39,308 nt of DNA from Rhodospirillaceae bacterium (GTDB taxonomy: Bacteria > Pseudomonadota > Alphaproteobacteria > SMXQ01), in contig CANJIM010000028.1 in assembly GCA_947474495.1 (NCBI GenBank), forward strand, positions 1 to 39,308. The letters are read 5' to 3'. Under the pieces are notes generated by a model. It did not search any database and was not told where the DNA came from. It saw only the letters and a list, made by a program, of their open reading frames with translations. Below, piece after piece: positions 24,276-33,017 of this stretch. The position numbers were made by a program, and so were the translations under genes. The first letter of the stretch is position 1; every line of letters starts with the position of its first letter.

Positions 24276-26234
24276 ATGTGCGGCATCGCCGGCCTTCTCG
24301 ATCTCGCGCGCAGCATGAGCGGCGGCGCACTCGATGACCTCGCCGCGCGCATGGCCGGCACGCTGCATCATCGCGGTCCGGACGATGGCGGCGCCTGGAG
24401 CGATGCGTCCGCCGGAGTTGGCTTCGGTTTCCGCCGGCTTGCGATCATCGATCTGACGCCCGCCGGTCATCAGCCGATGATCGCCGAAGACGGGCGCTCG
24501 GCCATCGTCTTTAACGGCGAGATCTACAATGCCGAAGACATCCGCCGCGAATTGAACGGCCTCGGCGCCGCGCCGAAAGGCGGCTGGCGCGGCCATTCCG
24601 ACACCGAAGTGCTGTTGCAGGCCTGTCTGCACTTCGGCGTTCCAGGCGCAGTCGAACGCTTGATCGGCATGTTCGCTTTCGCTTTCTGGCACGCCGATCA
24701 GCGCCGTCTGACGATGGTACGCGACCGCGTTGGCATCAAACCGCTCTATTGGGCGCGTGTCGGCCAACAGTTCCTGTTCGCCTCCGAACTCAAGGCGCTG
24801 CGCGCCCATCCCGAGTTCAGCGGCGAGATCGACATGACCGCGCTCGCCGGCTATCTGCGCCAGGCTTACGTGCCCGGCCCGCGCAGCATCTATCGCGATG
24901 CGCAAAAGCTGCAACCCGGCCACATGCTGACGATTGATGGCGGCGGCGAGCCGGTCATCACTCAATATTGGAACCTGCGCGACATCGCGACGAAGGGCCA
25001 GCGCCACGCCGCCAACCGGCCGGTCGACAACCTCGCCGCCATCGACGAGATGGACAAGCTGCTGCGCGAAGCGGTGAAGCTACGCATGATCGCCGACGTA
25101 CCGCTCGGCGCGTTTCTTTCGGGCGGCATCGATTCCTCGACGGTCGTCGCGCTGATGCAGGCGCAGTCGAACCGGCCGGTCAAGACCTTCACGATCGGCT
25201 TTCACGAGGAAGGCTACAACGAAGCGGCGCACGCCAAGCTCGTCGCCGGCCATCTCGGCACCGAACATACCGAGCTCTACATCAATCCCAACCATGCGCT
25301 CGATCTGATCCCGCGCATGCCCGACCTGTTCGATGAGCCCTTCGCCGATCCGTCGCAGATCCCGACCTACCTCGTCTCTGAGATGACGCGCCGCCATGTC
25401 ACCGTCGCGCTGTCAGGCGACGGCGGCGACGAGCTGTTCGCCGGCTATTCGCGCTATGCCTGGGCCGGCCGCCTCAAGCGCTGGACCGACAGCGTGCCCT
25501 TGCCGCTGCGCAAGCTGACCGCCGCGACCTTGCGCGCCATTCCGACGGAAAGCTGGGACGCGCTGTCGGCGGTGATTCCGGAGCGCCGCCGGCCGCGCCA
25601 GTTCGGTCATAAGGTGCAGAAACTCGCCGGCCTGTTGGCAGAGCGCACGGCAGACGATGTCGGCCGCCGCCTCGTCGGCTTCTGGCACGATCCCAGCGAA
25701 TTGCTCGACCGCGCTTACACGCCCTATGGCGAATTGTGGGACAACAGCATCACACGCGATCTGCCCGACTTCACGGCGCGCATGCAGTATCTCGACACCA
25801 TGACCTATCTGCCCGACGACATTCTGACCAAGGTCGATCGTGCCAGCATGGCCGTCAGTCTGGAAGCGCGCGTGCCGATGCTCGATCATCGCGTCGTCGC
25901 TCATGTCTGGAATTTGCCCGCCGATCTCAAGCTGCGCGACGGCAAGGCAAAATGGCTGCTGCGCCAAGTGCTTTATCGCTATGTCCCGGCAGCCCTGGTG
26001 GAGCGACCCAAAATGGGCTTCGCCGTGCCAATCAACAGTTGGCTGCGCGGGCCGCTGCGCGACTGGGCGGAAAGCTTGCTCGATGAAGGCCGCTTGAAGC
26101 GCGAGGGCATTTTCAATCCCGCGCCGATCCGCCGCAAATGGCAGGAACATCTCTCCGGCACGCGCGACTGGCAGTACGATCTGTGGGTCGTGCTGATGTT
26201 CCAAGCTTGGCACGAAAGATGGCGGGCCCAGTGA
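24276..26234 (+). CDS. asnB: Asparagine synthase (glutamine-hydrolysing) / amidotransferase
   Basis: A 652-residue class II glutamine amidotransferase fused to an ATP-pyrophosphatase synthetase domain. Cys2 in MCGIAGLLD is the glutaminase nucleophile, followed by HHRGPDDGG, RRLAIIDLTPAGHQP and VFNGEIYN. The synthetase P-loop FLSGGIDSSTVVALM is near residues 280-294, with ALSGDGGDELFAGYSRY and LEARVPMLDHRVV after it. This is intact AsnB architecture. Its position between two glycosyltransferase genes suggests amidation of a uronic acid or other carboxylate in a surface glycan, as for AsnB-like enzymes in polysaccharide clusters, not free asparagine synthesis; that is inference. The downstream methyltransferase gene overlaps its 3' end. 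Confidence 0.9.
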   Translation: MCGIAGLLDLARSMSGGALDDLAARMAGTLHHRGPDDGGAWSDASAGVGFGFRRLAIIDLTPAGHQPMIAEDGRSAIVFNGEIYNAEDIRRELNGLGAAPKGGWRGHSDTEVLLQACLHFGVPGAVERLIGMFAFAFWHADQRRLTMVRDRVGIKPLYWARVGQQFLFASELKALRAHPEFSGEIDMTALAGYLRQAYVPGPRSIYRDAQKLQPGHMLTIDGGGEPVITQYWNLRDIATKGQRHAANRPVDNLAAIDEMDKLLREAVKLRMIADVPLGAFLSGGIDSSTVVALMQAQSNRPVKTFTIGFHEEGYNEAAHAKLVAGHLGTEHTELYINPNHALDLIPRMPDLFDEPFADPSQIPTYLVSEMTRRHVTVALSGDGGDELFAGYSRYAWAGRLKRWTDSVPLPLRKLTAATLRAIPTESWDALSAVIPERRRPRQFGHKVQKLAGLLAERTADDVGRRLVGFWHDPSELLDRAYTPYGELWDNSITRDLPDFTARMQYLDTMTYLPDDILTKVDRASMAVSLEARVPMLDHRVVAHVWNLPADLKLRDGKAKWLLRQVLYRYVPAALVERPKMGFAVPINSWLRGPLRDWAESLLDEGRLKREGIFNPAPIRRKWQEHLSGTRDWQYDLWVVLMFQAWHERWRAQ

Positions 26235-27151
26235 GCGGCGCGCGCCCGTCCGAGACGCCAGCTGCTGAGAACACTCATGCTGCGGGCGGCTGGCGCGCCA
26301 GTTTGCCGTGGTGGGGCAAGATCGCCGCCAAGCTGGTGCTCAGCCGCCTACCGATTCGCAAAAAGTGGTGGCAGAAACTCGGCTTGTTCTCGCCGGGCTA
26401 CATGCTGCATCCGGAATACGCCATTGTCGTCTTCCAGGCCCATTACGCGCGCGCCGGCTCGCCGCCACCGGGCTTCGCCTATCTCGAACTCGGACCCGGC
26501 GATTCTCTTTCGACCGCCGCCATCGCCTGGGCGCATGGCGCCAGCGAAGGCTGGTTGATCGATGCCGGCTCCTATGCCTCGCGCGATATCGACAATTATC
26601 GCCCGCTGTTCGAGAAGCTCTCGAGCATGCGCCTGCCGCGCGACGCGGCCCAGCTCATGCATTGCCGCTCGATCACCGACATGCTGAGCATCACCCATTG
26701 CGCCTATCGCGAGGACGGACTGACCGGCCTCAAAGCCGTGCGCAGCGCCAGCCTCGACATGATCTTCTCGCAAGCGGTGCTGGAACATGTACCGCGCGGC
26801 GAGTTCGGCGCGACCCTGCGGCATCTGAAGCGCATCCTAAAGCCGGGCGGCGTCGGCTCTCATGTGGTCGATTTCAAAGACCATCTCGGCGCTTCGCTAC
26901 ATAATTTGCGCTTCAGCGACAAGCTGTGGGAGCGCGCTTGGTTCGCACGGCGCAGCGGGTTTTACACCAACCGTCTGCGCTATTCCGAAGTCGTCGCCGC
27001 GTTCGAATCGGCCGGCTTCTCGGTCGAGACCGTCGCGCACCGCATGTGGGAAAGCATCCCCTTGCCGCGCAGCCGCTTTGCCCGGCAATTTCGCAGCCTC
27101 AGCGACGACGATCTGCTCGTCCAGGGCGCCACGCTGATCACGCGGCCATGA
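26219..27151 (+). CDS. SAM-dependent methyltransferase of the glycan cluster
   Basis: A 310-residue class I methyltransferase. Motif I is YLELGPGDSLSTAAIAWAHG near residue 88; SASLDMIFSQAVLEHVPRGEF and LKRILKPGGVGSHVVDFKDHLG are the acidic loop and post-motif region of the methyltransferase-11/23 class. Residues 25-60 carry a basic-hydrophobic segment (PWWGKIAAKLVLSRLPIRKKWW) that could associate with membrane. Two starts are possible: ATG 26219 (16-base overlap with asnB) or GTG 26231 (4-base GTGA overlap). The next glycosyltransferase overlaps its stop as ATGA. The likely acceptor is a glycan or lipid carrier in the same pathway. Confidence 0.85.
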   Translation: MAGPVSGARPSETPAAENTHAAGGWRASLPWWGKIAAKLVLSRLPIRKKWWQKLGLFSPGYMLHPEYAIVVFQAHYARAGSPPPGFAYLELGPGDSLSTAAIAWAHGASEGWLIDAGSYASRDIDNYRPLFEKLSSMRLPRDAAQLMHCRSITDMLSITHCAYREDGLTGLKAVRSASLDMIFSQAVLEHVPRGEFGATLRHLKRILKPGGVGSHVVDFKDHLGASLHNLRFSDKLWERAWFARRSGFYTNRLRYSEVVAAFESAGFSVETVAHRMWESIPLPRSRFARQFRSLSDDDLLVQGATLITRP

Positions 27152-28332
27152 GCGCGACGCCGCTTCTTCGTCCGAAGCTGCTCTTCTTCGTGACCGAAGA
27201 TTGGTATTTCTGCTCGCACCGCTTGCCGCTGGCGCGCGCCGCGCGCGACGCCGGCTATGACGTGCGCGTCGCCACCCGCGTCGCCGCGCATGGCGAGACG
27301 ATCCGCGCCGAGGGCTTCGGCCTGATCCCGCTGCGCCATTTCAACCGCAGCATCGGCAATCCCATCCGCGAGCTAGCCAGCCTGCTGGAAATCATCGCGA
27401 TCTACCGCCGCGAGAAGCCCGACCTGATCCATCAAATCGCCATCAAGCCGGCGCTACTCGGCTCGCTCGCTGCCCGCCTTACAGGCGTGCCGCGCATGAT
27501 CAACATGATCGCCGGGCTCGGTTCGATCTTCACCTCACGCAGCCTCAAGGCGCGGTTGCTACGGCCACCCGTCAAGCTGGCGATCCGCCTGCTGCTGAAC
27601 CGGCCGAACGCCCGCGTCATCGTGCAAAATCCCGAAGACGGCCAATTGCTCACCGGCGGCGGCCTCGTCGCGCCCGAGCGGCTGGCGCTCATCAAGGGCT
27701 CCGGCGTCGATCTCGCGCGCTATGCCGCAACGCCCGAGCCGGCGACGGATGCCGGCCATCCGCCGATCGCCGCCCAGGTGTCGCGGATGATCTGGGATAA
27801 GGGCGCCGGCGTGCTGGTCGAGGCGACGCGCCTCTTGCGCGCGCGCGGCGTCGCCTTGCGCGTCATTCTCGCCGGCACGCCCGATCCCGAGAACATGGCG
27901 ACGATCCCTGAGGCGCAACTGCGCGCTTGGCATGATGAAGGCATTGTCGAGTGGGTCGGCTTTTGCGACGATGTGGCGAAGCTTTGGCGGGATAGCCATA
28001 TCGCCGTGCTGCCCTCTTGGTACGGCGAAGGCGTGCCGAAAAGCCTACTCGAAGCCGCCGCCGCAGGCCGGCCGATGGTCGCGGTCGACGGCCCTGGCCT
28101 GCGCGAAGTGGTGATCGACGGCGAGACGGGCCTGCTGGTGCCGCCGCGCGACGCGCAAGCGCTGGCCGATGCGTTGGAGGCGTTGGTGAAGGATGGCGCG
28201 CTGCGCCGGCGCCTCGGCCAAGCGGCGCGGGCCCGCGCCGAACGGAATTTCGGCGACGATACGGTGGTCGCCGCCACCATGGTTCTCTATCGCGATCTGA
28301 TCGCGCCGCAGGGAGAGGCCAAGCGCACATGA
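27148..28332 (+). CDS. GT4-family glycosyltransferase (second)
   Basis: A 394-residue glycosyltransferase resembling those that act early in capsule or exopolysaccharide assembly. KLLFFVTEDWYFCSHRLPLARAA at residues 9-31 is the typical N-terminus; DLIHQIAIKPALLGSLAARL follows, and the donor-site region is LPSWYGEGVPKSLLEAAAAGRPMVAVDGPGLREVV, with the two glutamates of the E-x7-E motif. The ATG overlaps the methyltransferase stop (ATGA), and its own stop overlaps the next ATG (ATGA) of the GNAT/C39 gene, so four consecutive genes here are translationally linked. Confidence 0.9.
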   Translation: MSATPLLRPKLLFFVTEDWYFCSHRLPLARAARDAGYDVRVATRVAAHGETIRAEGFGLIPLRHFNRSIGNPIRELASLLEIIAIYRREKPDLIHQIAIKPALLGSLAARLTGVPRMINMIAGLGSIFTSRSLKARLLRPPVKLAIRLLLNRPNARVIVQNPEDGQLLTGGGLVAPERLALIKGSGVDLARYAATPEPATDAGHPPIAAQVSRMIWDKGAGVLVEATRLLRARGVALRVILAGTPDPENMATIPEAQLRAWHDEGIVEWVGFCDDVAKLWRDSHIAVLPSWYGEGVPKSLLEAAAAGRPMVAVDGPGLREVVIDGETGLLVPPRDAQALADALEALVKDGALRRRLGQAARARAERNFGDDTVVAATMVLYRDLIAPQGEAKRT

Positions 28333-29498
28333 GCCGCGCGACGAGCAAGAAACGTGCGAAAAAGGACCGCGCCGGCTTGGCGGCGGGCGCTCACGTTATC
28401 CGCACGGCGCGGCCCGAGGACATCCCGGCGCTGCTAATGATCGAGCATCAGTCCTTCCCGACCGACCGCCTTTCGCAGCGCAGCTTCCGCTACATGCTAT
28501 CGAAGGGCAACGCCGTCACCCTGGTCGAGACTGACCGCGAAGGCCGCGACGTGCGCGGCTATGCCATGGTCTCGTTCCACCACAACACGCCGATGGCGCG
28601 GCTCTATTCCATCGCCGTCGCGCCTAAGTGGCGGGCCAAAGGCGTCGGCCGCGCCCTGCTACGCGCCGCCGAGGACGCCGCGCGGGACAAATCCGCCGCC
28701 TATATGCGCCTCGAAGTGCGCGCCGAGGACCATGATACCCAGGGCTTTTATAAAAGCATGGGCTACAAGCCGTTCGGCACCCACAGCCAATATTACGACG
28801 ACAATGCCGACGCCGTGCGGATGGACAAAATCATCGCGCCGGGCCTCGCCCCCAATGTCACGCGCGTACCGTATTACCGCCAGCGCCTCGATTTCACCTG
28901 CGGCCCGGCCGCCGTGATGATGGGCATGCATGCGCTCGACCGCAAACGGCCGATGACGGCGATCGAGGAGCTGCGCATCTGGCGCGAGGCGACCACCATT
29001 TTCATGACCCAGGGCCACGGCGGCTGCAGCCCGCAGGGCCTGGCGCTGGCCGCCTGGAAGCGCGGTTTCGACGTTGAGCTTTACACCAACGAACGCGGCG
29101 TGCCCTTCGTCGAGACCGTGCGCAGCGAGATCAAGCGCGACGTGATCCGCGCGGTCCATGAGGATTTCCTCGACGAATTGAGCAAAACCAAGGTCGCCCT
29201 GGTGCCGCGGGCCCTCAATCTCGTGCAAATGCGCGCCAAATTCGACGCCGGCGGCATCCCCATCGTCCTCGTCTCGTCCTACCAGTTCGACCGCCGCAAG
29301 GAACTCCATTGGGTGGTTGTGACCGGCTTCGACGATACGTATGTTTATGTCCATGATCCTTACGTCGATGTCGCCGCCGCCAAGAGCCAGACCGACCGCA
29401 TGCACATCCCCGTCCCCCAGCGCATCTTCGACCGCATGGCGCGCTACGGCAAACAGCACAAGAAGGCCGCGTTGATCATCAAGGCGCGCAAAAAGTGA
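28329..29498 (+). CDS. GNAT acetyltransferase fused to a C39-like cysteine peptidase
   Basis: A 389-residue two-domain protein. After a short Lys-rich start (MSRATSKKRAKKDRAG), residues 24-165 form a GNAT domain: IRTARPEDIPALLMIEHQSF, then LYSIAVAPKWRAKGVGRALL with the acetyl-CoA loop, and FYKSMGYKPFG. Residues 178-385 form a papain-like C39 domain with an apparently intact triad: Cys191 in DFTCGPAAVMMGMHAL preceded by an oxyanion glutamine, His327 in ELHWVVVTGF, and Asp343 in VYVHDPY. This domain combination is known next to RimK-type ATP-grasp ligases, and one follows here after 34 bases. The substrate is unknown; acetylating and trimming a ligase-made peptide is the simplest inference. ATGA overlap with the glycosyltransferase upstream. 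Confidence 0.88.
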   Translation: MSRATSKKRAKKDRAGLAAGAHVIRTARPEDIPALLMIEHQSFPTDRLSQRSFRYMLSKGNAVTLVETDREGRDVRGYAMVSFHHNTPMARLYSIAVAPKWRAKGVGRALLRAAEDAARDKSAAYMRLEVRAEDHDTQGFYKSMGYKPFGTHSQYYDDNADAVRMDKIIAPGLAPNVTRVPYYRQRLDFTCGPAAVMMGMHALDRKRPMTAIEELRIWREATTIFMTQGHGGCSPQGLALAAWKRGFDVELYTNERGVPFVETVRSEIKRDVIRAVHEDFLDELSKTKVALVPRALNLVQMRAKFDAGGIPIVLVSSYQFDRRKELHWVVVTGFDDTYVYVHDPYVDVAAAKSQTDRMHIPVPQRIFDRMARYGKQHKKAALIIKARKK

Positions 29499-29532
29499 AA
29501 CCGCTTCCAGCCCCCATGACGATGAGCGGCGC

Positions 29533-31122
29533 ATGACCCAGCATGTGATCGTCGTCGACCGCGAGGAAGATTTCAAATGGCCGGGGCCGAACCGCCAGGT
29601 GCTGACGGCCAAGGACTTCGTCGCCAAAGAATTCGGCAAGGACGCCGGTAAAAAATATCCCAGTTCAGCGCGCGTCATCAATCTCTGCCGCGACTATAGC
29701 TATCTCTCGCTCGGCTATTATTCCTCGCTGCTCGCCGAGGCGCGCGGCCAGAAGGTCATCCCCTCGGTCGAGGTGCTGCTCGATCTCAACTGGAAGCGGC
29801 TCTACCAGACCGAGCTGCCCGAGCTGAACGATCTCCTGCGCAAGACCTTCTCGGGCGCCGACGACGATCCGGTCGGCTTCACTCTCCATCTATTTTTCGG
29901 CGCCTCCGACGACGTGCGCCTGCGCGAACTGTCGCGCCGCGTCTTCGACCTATTCCGTGCACCGATCCTGGCGGTCGATCTGCGCAACGGCAAGGAAGGC
30001 TGGGAGATCATGTCGATCCGGCCGATCTCGATCAACGACCTGCCAGCCGGCCAGGAAGACGCCTTCGCCGTGGCGCTCGACCGCTACACGCGCAGCGCCT
30101 GGCGCGCCGCCAAGCCGGACGTGCCGGCGGTCTATTCCATCGCCATCCTGCACAATCCGCAGGAGCGCCTGCCGCCGTCGAACGAACGCGCCCTGAAGAA
30201 ATTCATCCGCGCCGGCGAGCAGATGGGCGTCGAGATGGAACTGATCACGCGCAAAGACTACAGCCGCCTGCCGGAATATGACGCGTTGTTCATCCGCGAG
30301 ACCACCGATCTCGACGACCATACCTATCGCTTCGCGCGCAAGGCCGAGGATGAGGGCATGCCGGTGATCGACAGCCCGCAGGCCATCCTCAAATGCACCA
30401 ATAAGATCTATCTGGCCGAGCTATTGACCGCCAACGGCGTGCCGACGCCGCGCACGCTGACGCTGGATCGCCGCCAGCTCGACCGCGTCGAAGCCGAATT
30501 CGGCTATCCCGTCGTCATCAAGATTCCCGACGGCTCCTTCTCGCGCGGCGTGCACAAGGTGCAAAATCGCGAGGAACTGAACGAGCTGGCCGACAAGCTG
30601 TTCGAGGAATCCGACCTGATCCTCGCTCAGGAGTTCATGCAGACGGAATATGACTGGCGTGTCGGCGTGCTCAACAACAAGCCGATCTTCGTCTGCCAGT
30701 ATTTCATGGCCAAGGGCCATTGGCAGGTCCTCAAATACCACAACGGCGGCCATGTCGATTTCAGCGAAGGCGACGACCGCTCCTTCGCGGTCGAGGACGC
30801 GCCGCGCGAAGTGATCGACATCGCCACCAGGGCGGCCAGCCTGATCGGCGACGGCCTGCATGGCGTCGACATCAAGCAGACGCCGAACGGCGTCTATGTC
30901 ATCGAGATCAACGACAATCCGAACATCGATGCCGGCGTCGAAGATGCCGTGCTGAAGGACGATCTTTACCGGCTGATCGTGCGCGATTTCATCCGCCGCA
31001 TCGAGAAGCGCACCGCCACCCTGCCGGCCGCCGCGCGCCCCGCCGCCGCGCCGGCCCCAGCCGCCACCGGTTCCAGCGACGAGCCCGAAGCGCCGGCGCA
31101 CCGCAATAGCGCCGCTTCCTGA
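29533..31122 (+). CDS. RimK-family ATP-grasp ligase with RLAN-type N-terminal domain
   Basis: A 529-residue protein. The first 170 residues (VIVVDREEDFKWPGPNRQVLTAKDF, then RVINLCRDYSYLSLGYYSSLLAEARGQKVIPS) match the N-terminal domain found on one RimK subfamily. Residues about 200-500 are the ATP-grasp fold: DALFIRETTDLDDHTYRFARKAE, the nucleotide lysine region VVIKIPDGSFSRGVHKV (Lys330), EYDWRVGVLNNKPIFVCQYFM, and the metal-binding EINDNPNID (Glu458, Asn460). Such enzymes join amino acids, often glutamate, through amide bonds to a protein, peptide or small molecule. The last 30 residues are Ala/Pro-rich and probably disordered. It pairs with the GNAT/C39 protein; the real acceptor is not known. 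Confidence 0.9.
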   Translation: MTQHVIVVDREEDFKWPGPNRQVLTAKDFVAKEFGKDAGKKYPSSARVINLCRDYSYLSLGYYSSLLAEARGQKVIPSVEVLLDLNWKRLYQTELPELNDLLRKTFSGADDDPVGFTLHLFFGASDDVRLRELSRRVFDLFRAPILAVDLRNGKEGWEIMSIRPISINDLPAGQEDAFAVALDRYTRSAWRAAKPDVPAVYSIAILHNPQERLPPSNERALKKFIRAGEQMGVEMELITRKDYSRLPEYDALFIRETTDLDDHTYRFARKAEDEGMPVIDSPQAILKCTNKIYLAELLTANGVPTPRTLTLDRRQLDRVEAEFGYPVVIKIPDGSFSRGVHKVQNREELNELADKLFEESDLILAQEFMQTEYDWRVGVLNNKPIFVCQYFMAKGHWQVLKYHNGGHVDFSEGDDRSFAVEDAPREVIDIATRAASLIGDGLHGVDIKQTPNGVYVIEINDNPNIDAGVEDAVLKDDLYRLIVRDFIRRIEKRTATLPAAARPAAAPAPAATGSSDEPEAPAHRNSAAS

Positions 31123-31191
31123 GCCGCCGTTGGCGATTCCGCCGGCCCGTTGTATCTTGAGATAAACCCGCAATATGAGGCGCAACCCGCC

Positions 31192-32202
31192 ATGTTTCCC
31201 AACCTGACCCGCTCTCTGCTGATCGCTTTCGCCGGCCTTTGCGCGCTCGCTGGCGCGCCCCACGACGCCGCCGCCCAACAGAAGGTGTCGTTCGGCACCG
31301 ACTGGCGCGCGCAAGCCGAACATGGCGGCTTCTATCAGGCGCTCGCCAAGGGCTTCTATGCCGCGCATGGCCTCGACGTGTCGCTGCGCCAGGGCGGCCC
31401 GCAGATCAACCACGCGCAGTTGCTGGCCGCCGGCCGCGTCGATTTCAGCCTGTCGTCCAACAGCTTCATCGTGCTGAACTACACGCGCGAGCGCATCCCG
31501 ATGGTCGCCGTCGCCGCCCTATTCCAGAAGGATCCGGCCGTGCTGATCGCCCATCCGGGCCAAGGCAACGACACCTTCGCCGCGCTCAAGGGCAAGCCGA
31601 TCTATATCGGCAGCGACACGCGCGTCGGCTCGTGGAATTTCCTCCACAACCGGTTCGACTATGACAATGCGCAGATTCGCCCCTACACCTTCAATATCGC
31701 ACCCTTCCTGACCAATCCCGCGACCATCCAGCAAGGCTATCTCGGCAGCGAGCCCTACCTGATCGAACAGCAGGGCATCAAGCCGGTCGTCATGCTGCTC
31801 GCCGACGCCGGCTATTCGAGCTACGGCGCGCTGATCCAGACGTCGCACAAGCTGGTCAACGAGAAGCCCGCCTTGGTGCAAGCCTTCGTCGATGCCTCGA
31901 TCGAGGGCTGGTACGACTATCTTTACGGCGATCCGGCGCCGGGCAATGCGCTGATCAAGAAGGACAACCCGGAAATGACCGACGCGCTGCTCGCCTACGG
32001 GCGCGGCAAGCTGCTCGAATACGGCATCGTCGATTCGGGCGAAGCGGCCAGCACCGGCATCGGCGCCATGAGCAACGCGCGCTGGGAGCAGTTCTTCCAG
32101 ATGATGGTCGGCGAAGACGTCTATCCGAAGGAAATGAACGTCACCGAAGCCTACACGCTGCAATTCGTCAACAAGCGCGTCGGCATCGAGCGCAAGCGCT
32201 GA
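31192..32202 (+). CDS. ABC transporter substrate-binding protein (NMT1/THI5-like)
   Basis: A 336-residue periplasmic binding protein of the NitT/TauT-SsuA type. Residues 1-27 are a signal peptide (basic start, LLIAFAGLCALAG core, cleavage near AAAQQ). FGTDWRAQAEHGGFYQALAKGFYAAHGLDVSLRQGGP is the NMT1/THI5-like N-terminal lobe, close to that of pyrimidine-precursor binders such as ThiY, though ligand residues cannot be judged. The ATG at 31192 follows GAGG. ATPase and permease genes follow at 32226 and 33014. No thiamine gene is nearby, so the ligand remains open: a thiamine precursor, sulfonate, nitrile or aromatic compound are all possible. Confidence 0.88.
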   Translation: MFPNLTRSLLIAFAGLCALAGAPHDAAAQQKVSFGTDWRAQAEHGGFYQALAKGFYAAHGLDVSLRQGGPQINHAQLLAAGRVDFSLSSNSFIVLNYTRERIPMVAVAALFQKDPAVLIAHPGQGNDTFAALKGKPIYIGSDTRVGSWNFLHNRFDYDNAQIRPYTFNIAPFLTNPATIQQGYLGSEPYLIEQQGIKPVVMLLADAGYSSYGALIQTSHKLVNEKPALVQAFVDASIEGWYDYLYGDPAPGNALIKKDNPEMTDALLAYGRGKLLEYGIVDSGEAASTGIGAMSNARWEQFFQMMVGEDVYPKEMNVTEAYTLQFVNKRVGIERKR

Positions 32203-32225
32203 GGCGAGTCCGTGAAGGGTAAGCC

Positions 32226-33017
32226 ATGAGCGCAGCGTCCCCGTTGCTGCGCCTGCAGGGCGTCACCCATTTCTACGGCGGCGGCAAGGGCCGCAATCTG
32301 CTGGCGCTCGACGGCGTCAGCCTCGACGTCGGCCACGGCGACTTTCTCAGCCTGCTCGGGCCGTCGGGCTGCGGCAAATCGACGCTGCTGCGCCTGATCG
32401 CCGGCTTGGCCGCCCCGACCGGCGGCACCATCGCTTGGCCCGACGGCAAACCCACTCCCGGCGACATCGGCTTCGTCTTCCAGGAACCGACGCTGATGCC
32501 CTGGGCCAGCATCGCCGATAATGTCCGCCTGCCGCTGCGCCTGACCGGCCGCAAGGCCACGACCGGCGAAATCGCGAGCGCCCTCGACCTCGTCGGCCTC
32601 GGCGATTTCGCCCAGGCCTTTCCGCGCGAGCTGTCGGGCGGCATGAAGATGCGCGCCGCCCTGGCGCGCGCGCTCGTCACCCAACCGCGCCTCTTGCTGC
32701 TCGATGAGCCGTTCGCCGCGCTCGACGAGATCACGCGCTTTCGTCTCAATGAAGATCTCATGCGCATCTGGCGCGAGCGCCAATGCACGGTGATCTTCGT
32801 CACCCATAGCGTGTTCGAAGCGGCTTTTCTGTCGCAGCGCGTCGCCGTCATGTCGCCGCGGCCGGGCCGCATCGTCGCTGAGGAGCCCATCGACCTGCCG
32901 ATCCTGCGCGTGCCCGAGCTGCGCACCGATCCCGCCTACAGCGCGATCTGCCGCAAGCTCTCCGACCGGCTGGCCGTCGCCATGAGCGAGCCCCTCATGA
33001 GCGAGGTGGGCCCATGA
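32226..33017 (+). CDS. ABC transporter ATP-binding protein
   Basis: A 263-residue ATPase of the nitrate/sulfonate/taurine importer family. Walker A is GPSGCGKST near residue 45, the Q-loop FVFQEPTLMPW, signature LSGGMKMRAALARAL (the usual Gln of LSGGMKQR is Met here), Walker B RLLLLDEPFAALD, and the switch histidine in FVTHSVFEAAF. It lies 23 bases after the binding-protein stop and its stop overlaps the permease ATG (ATGA), making a complete importer with its neighbours. Confidence 0.93.
   Translation: MSAASPLLRLQGVTHFYGGGKGRNLLALDGVSLDVGHGDFLSLLGPSGCGKSTLLRLIAGLAAPTGGTIAWPDGKPTPGDIGFVFQEPTLMPWASIADNVRLPLRLTGRKATTGEIASALDLVGLGDFAQAFPRELSGGMKMRAALARALVTQPRLLLLDEPFAALDEITRFRLNEDLMRIWRERQCTVIFVTHSVFEAAFLSQRVAVMSPRPGRIVAEEPIDLPILRVPELRTDPAYSAICRKLSDRLAVAMSEPLMSEVGP

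Noticed and set aside
28017-28328. N-terminal extension of the GNAT/C39 protein
   Set aside because: It overlaps the glycosyltransferase C-terminus, is Arg/Pro-rich, and the ATGA overlap start at 28329 is typical.
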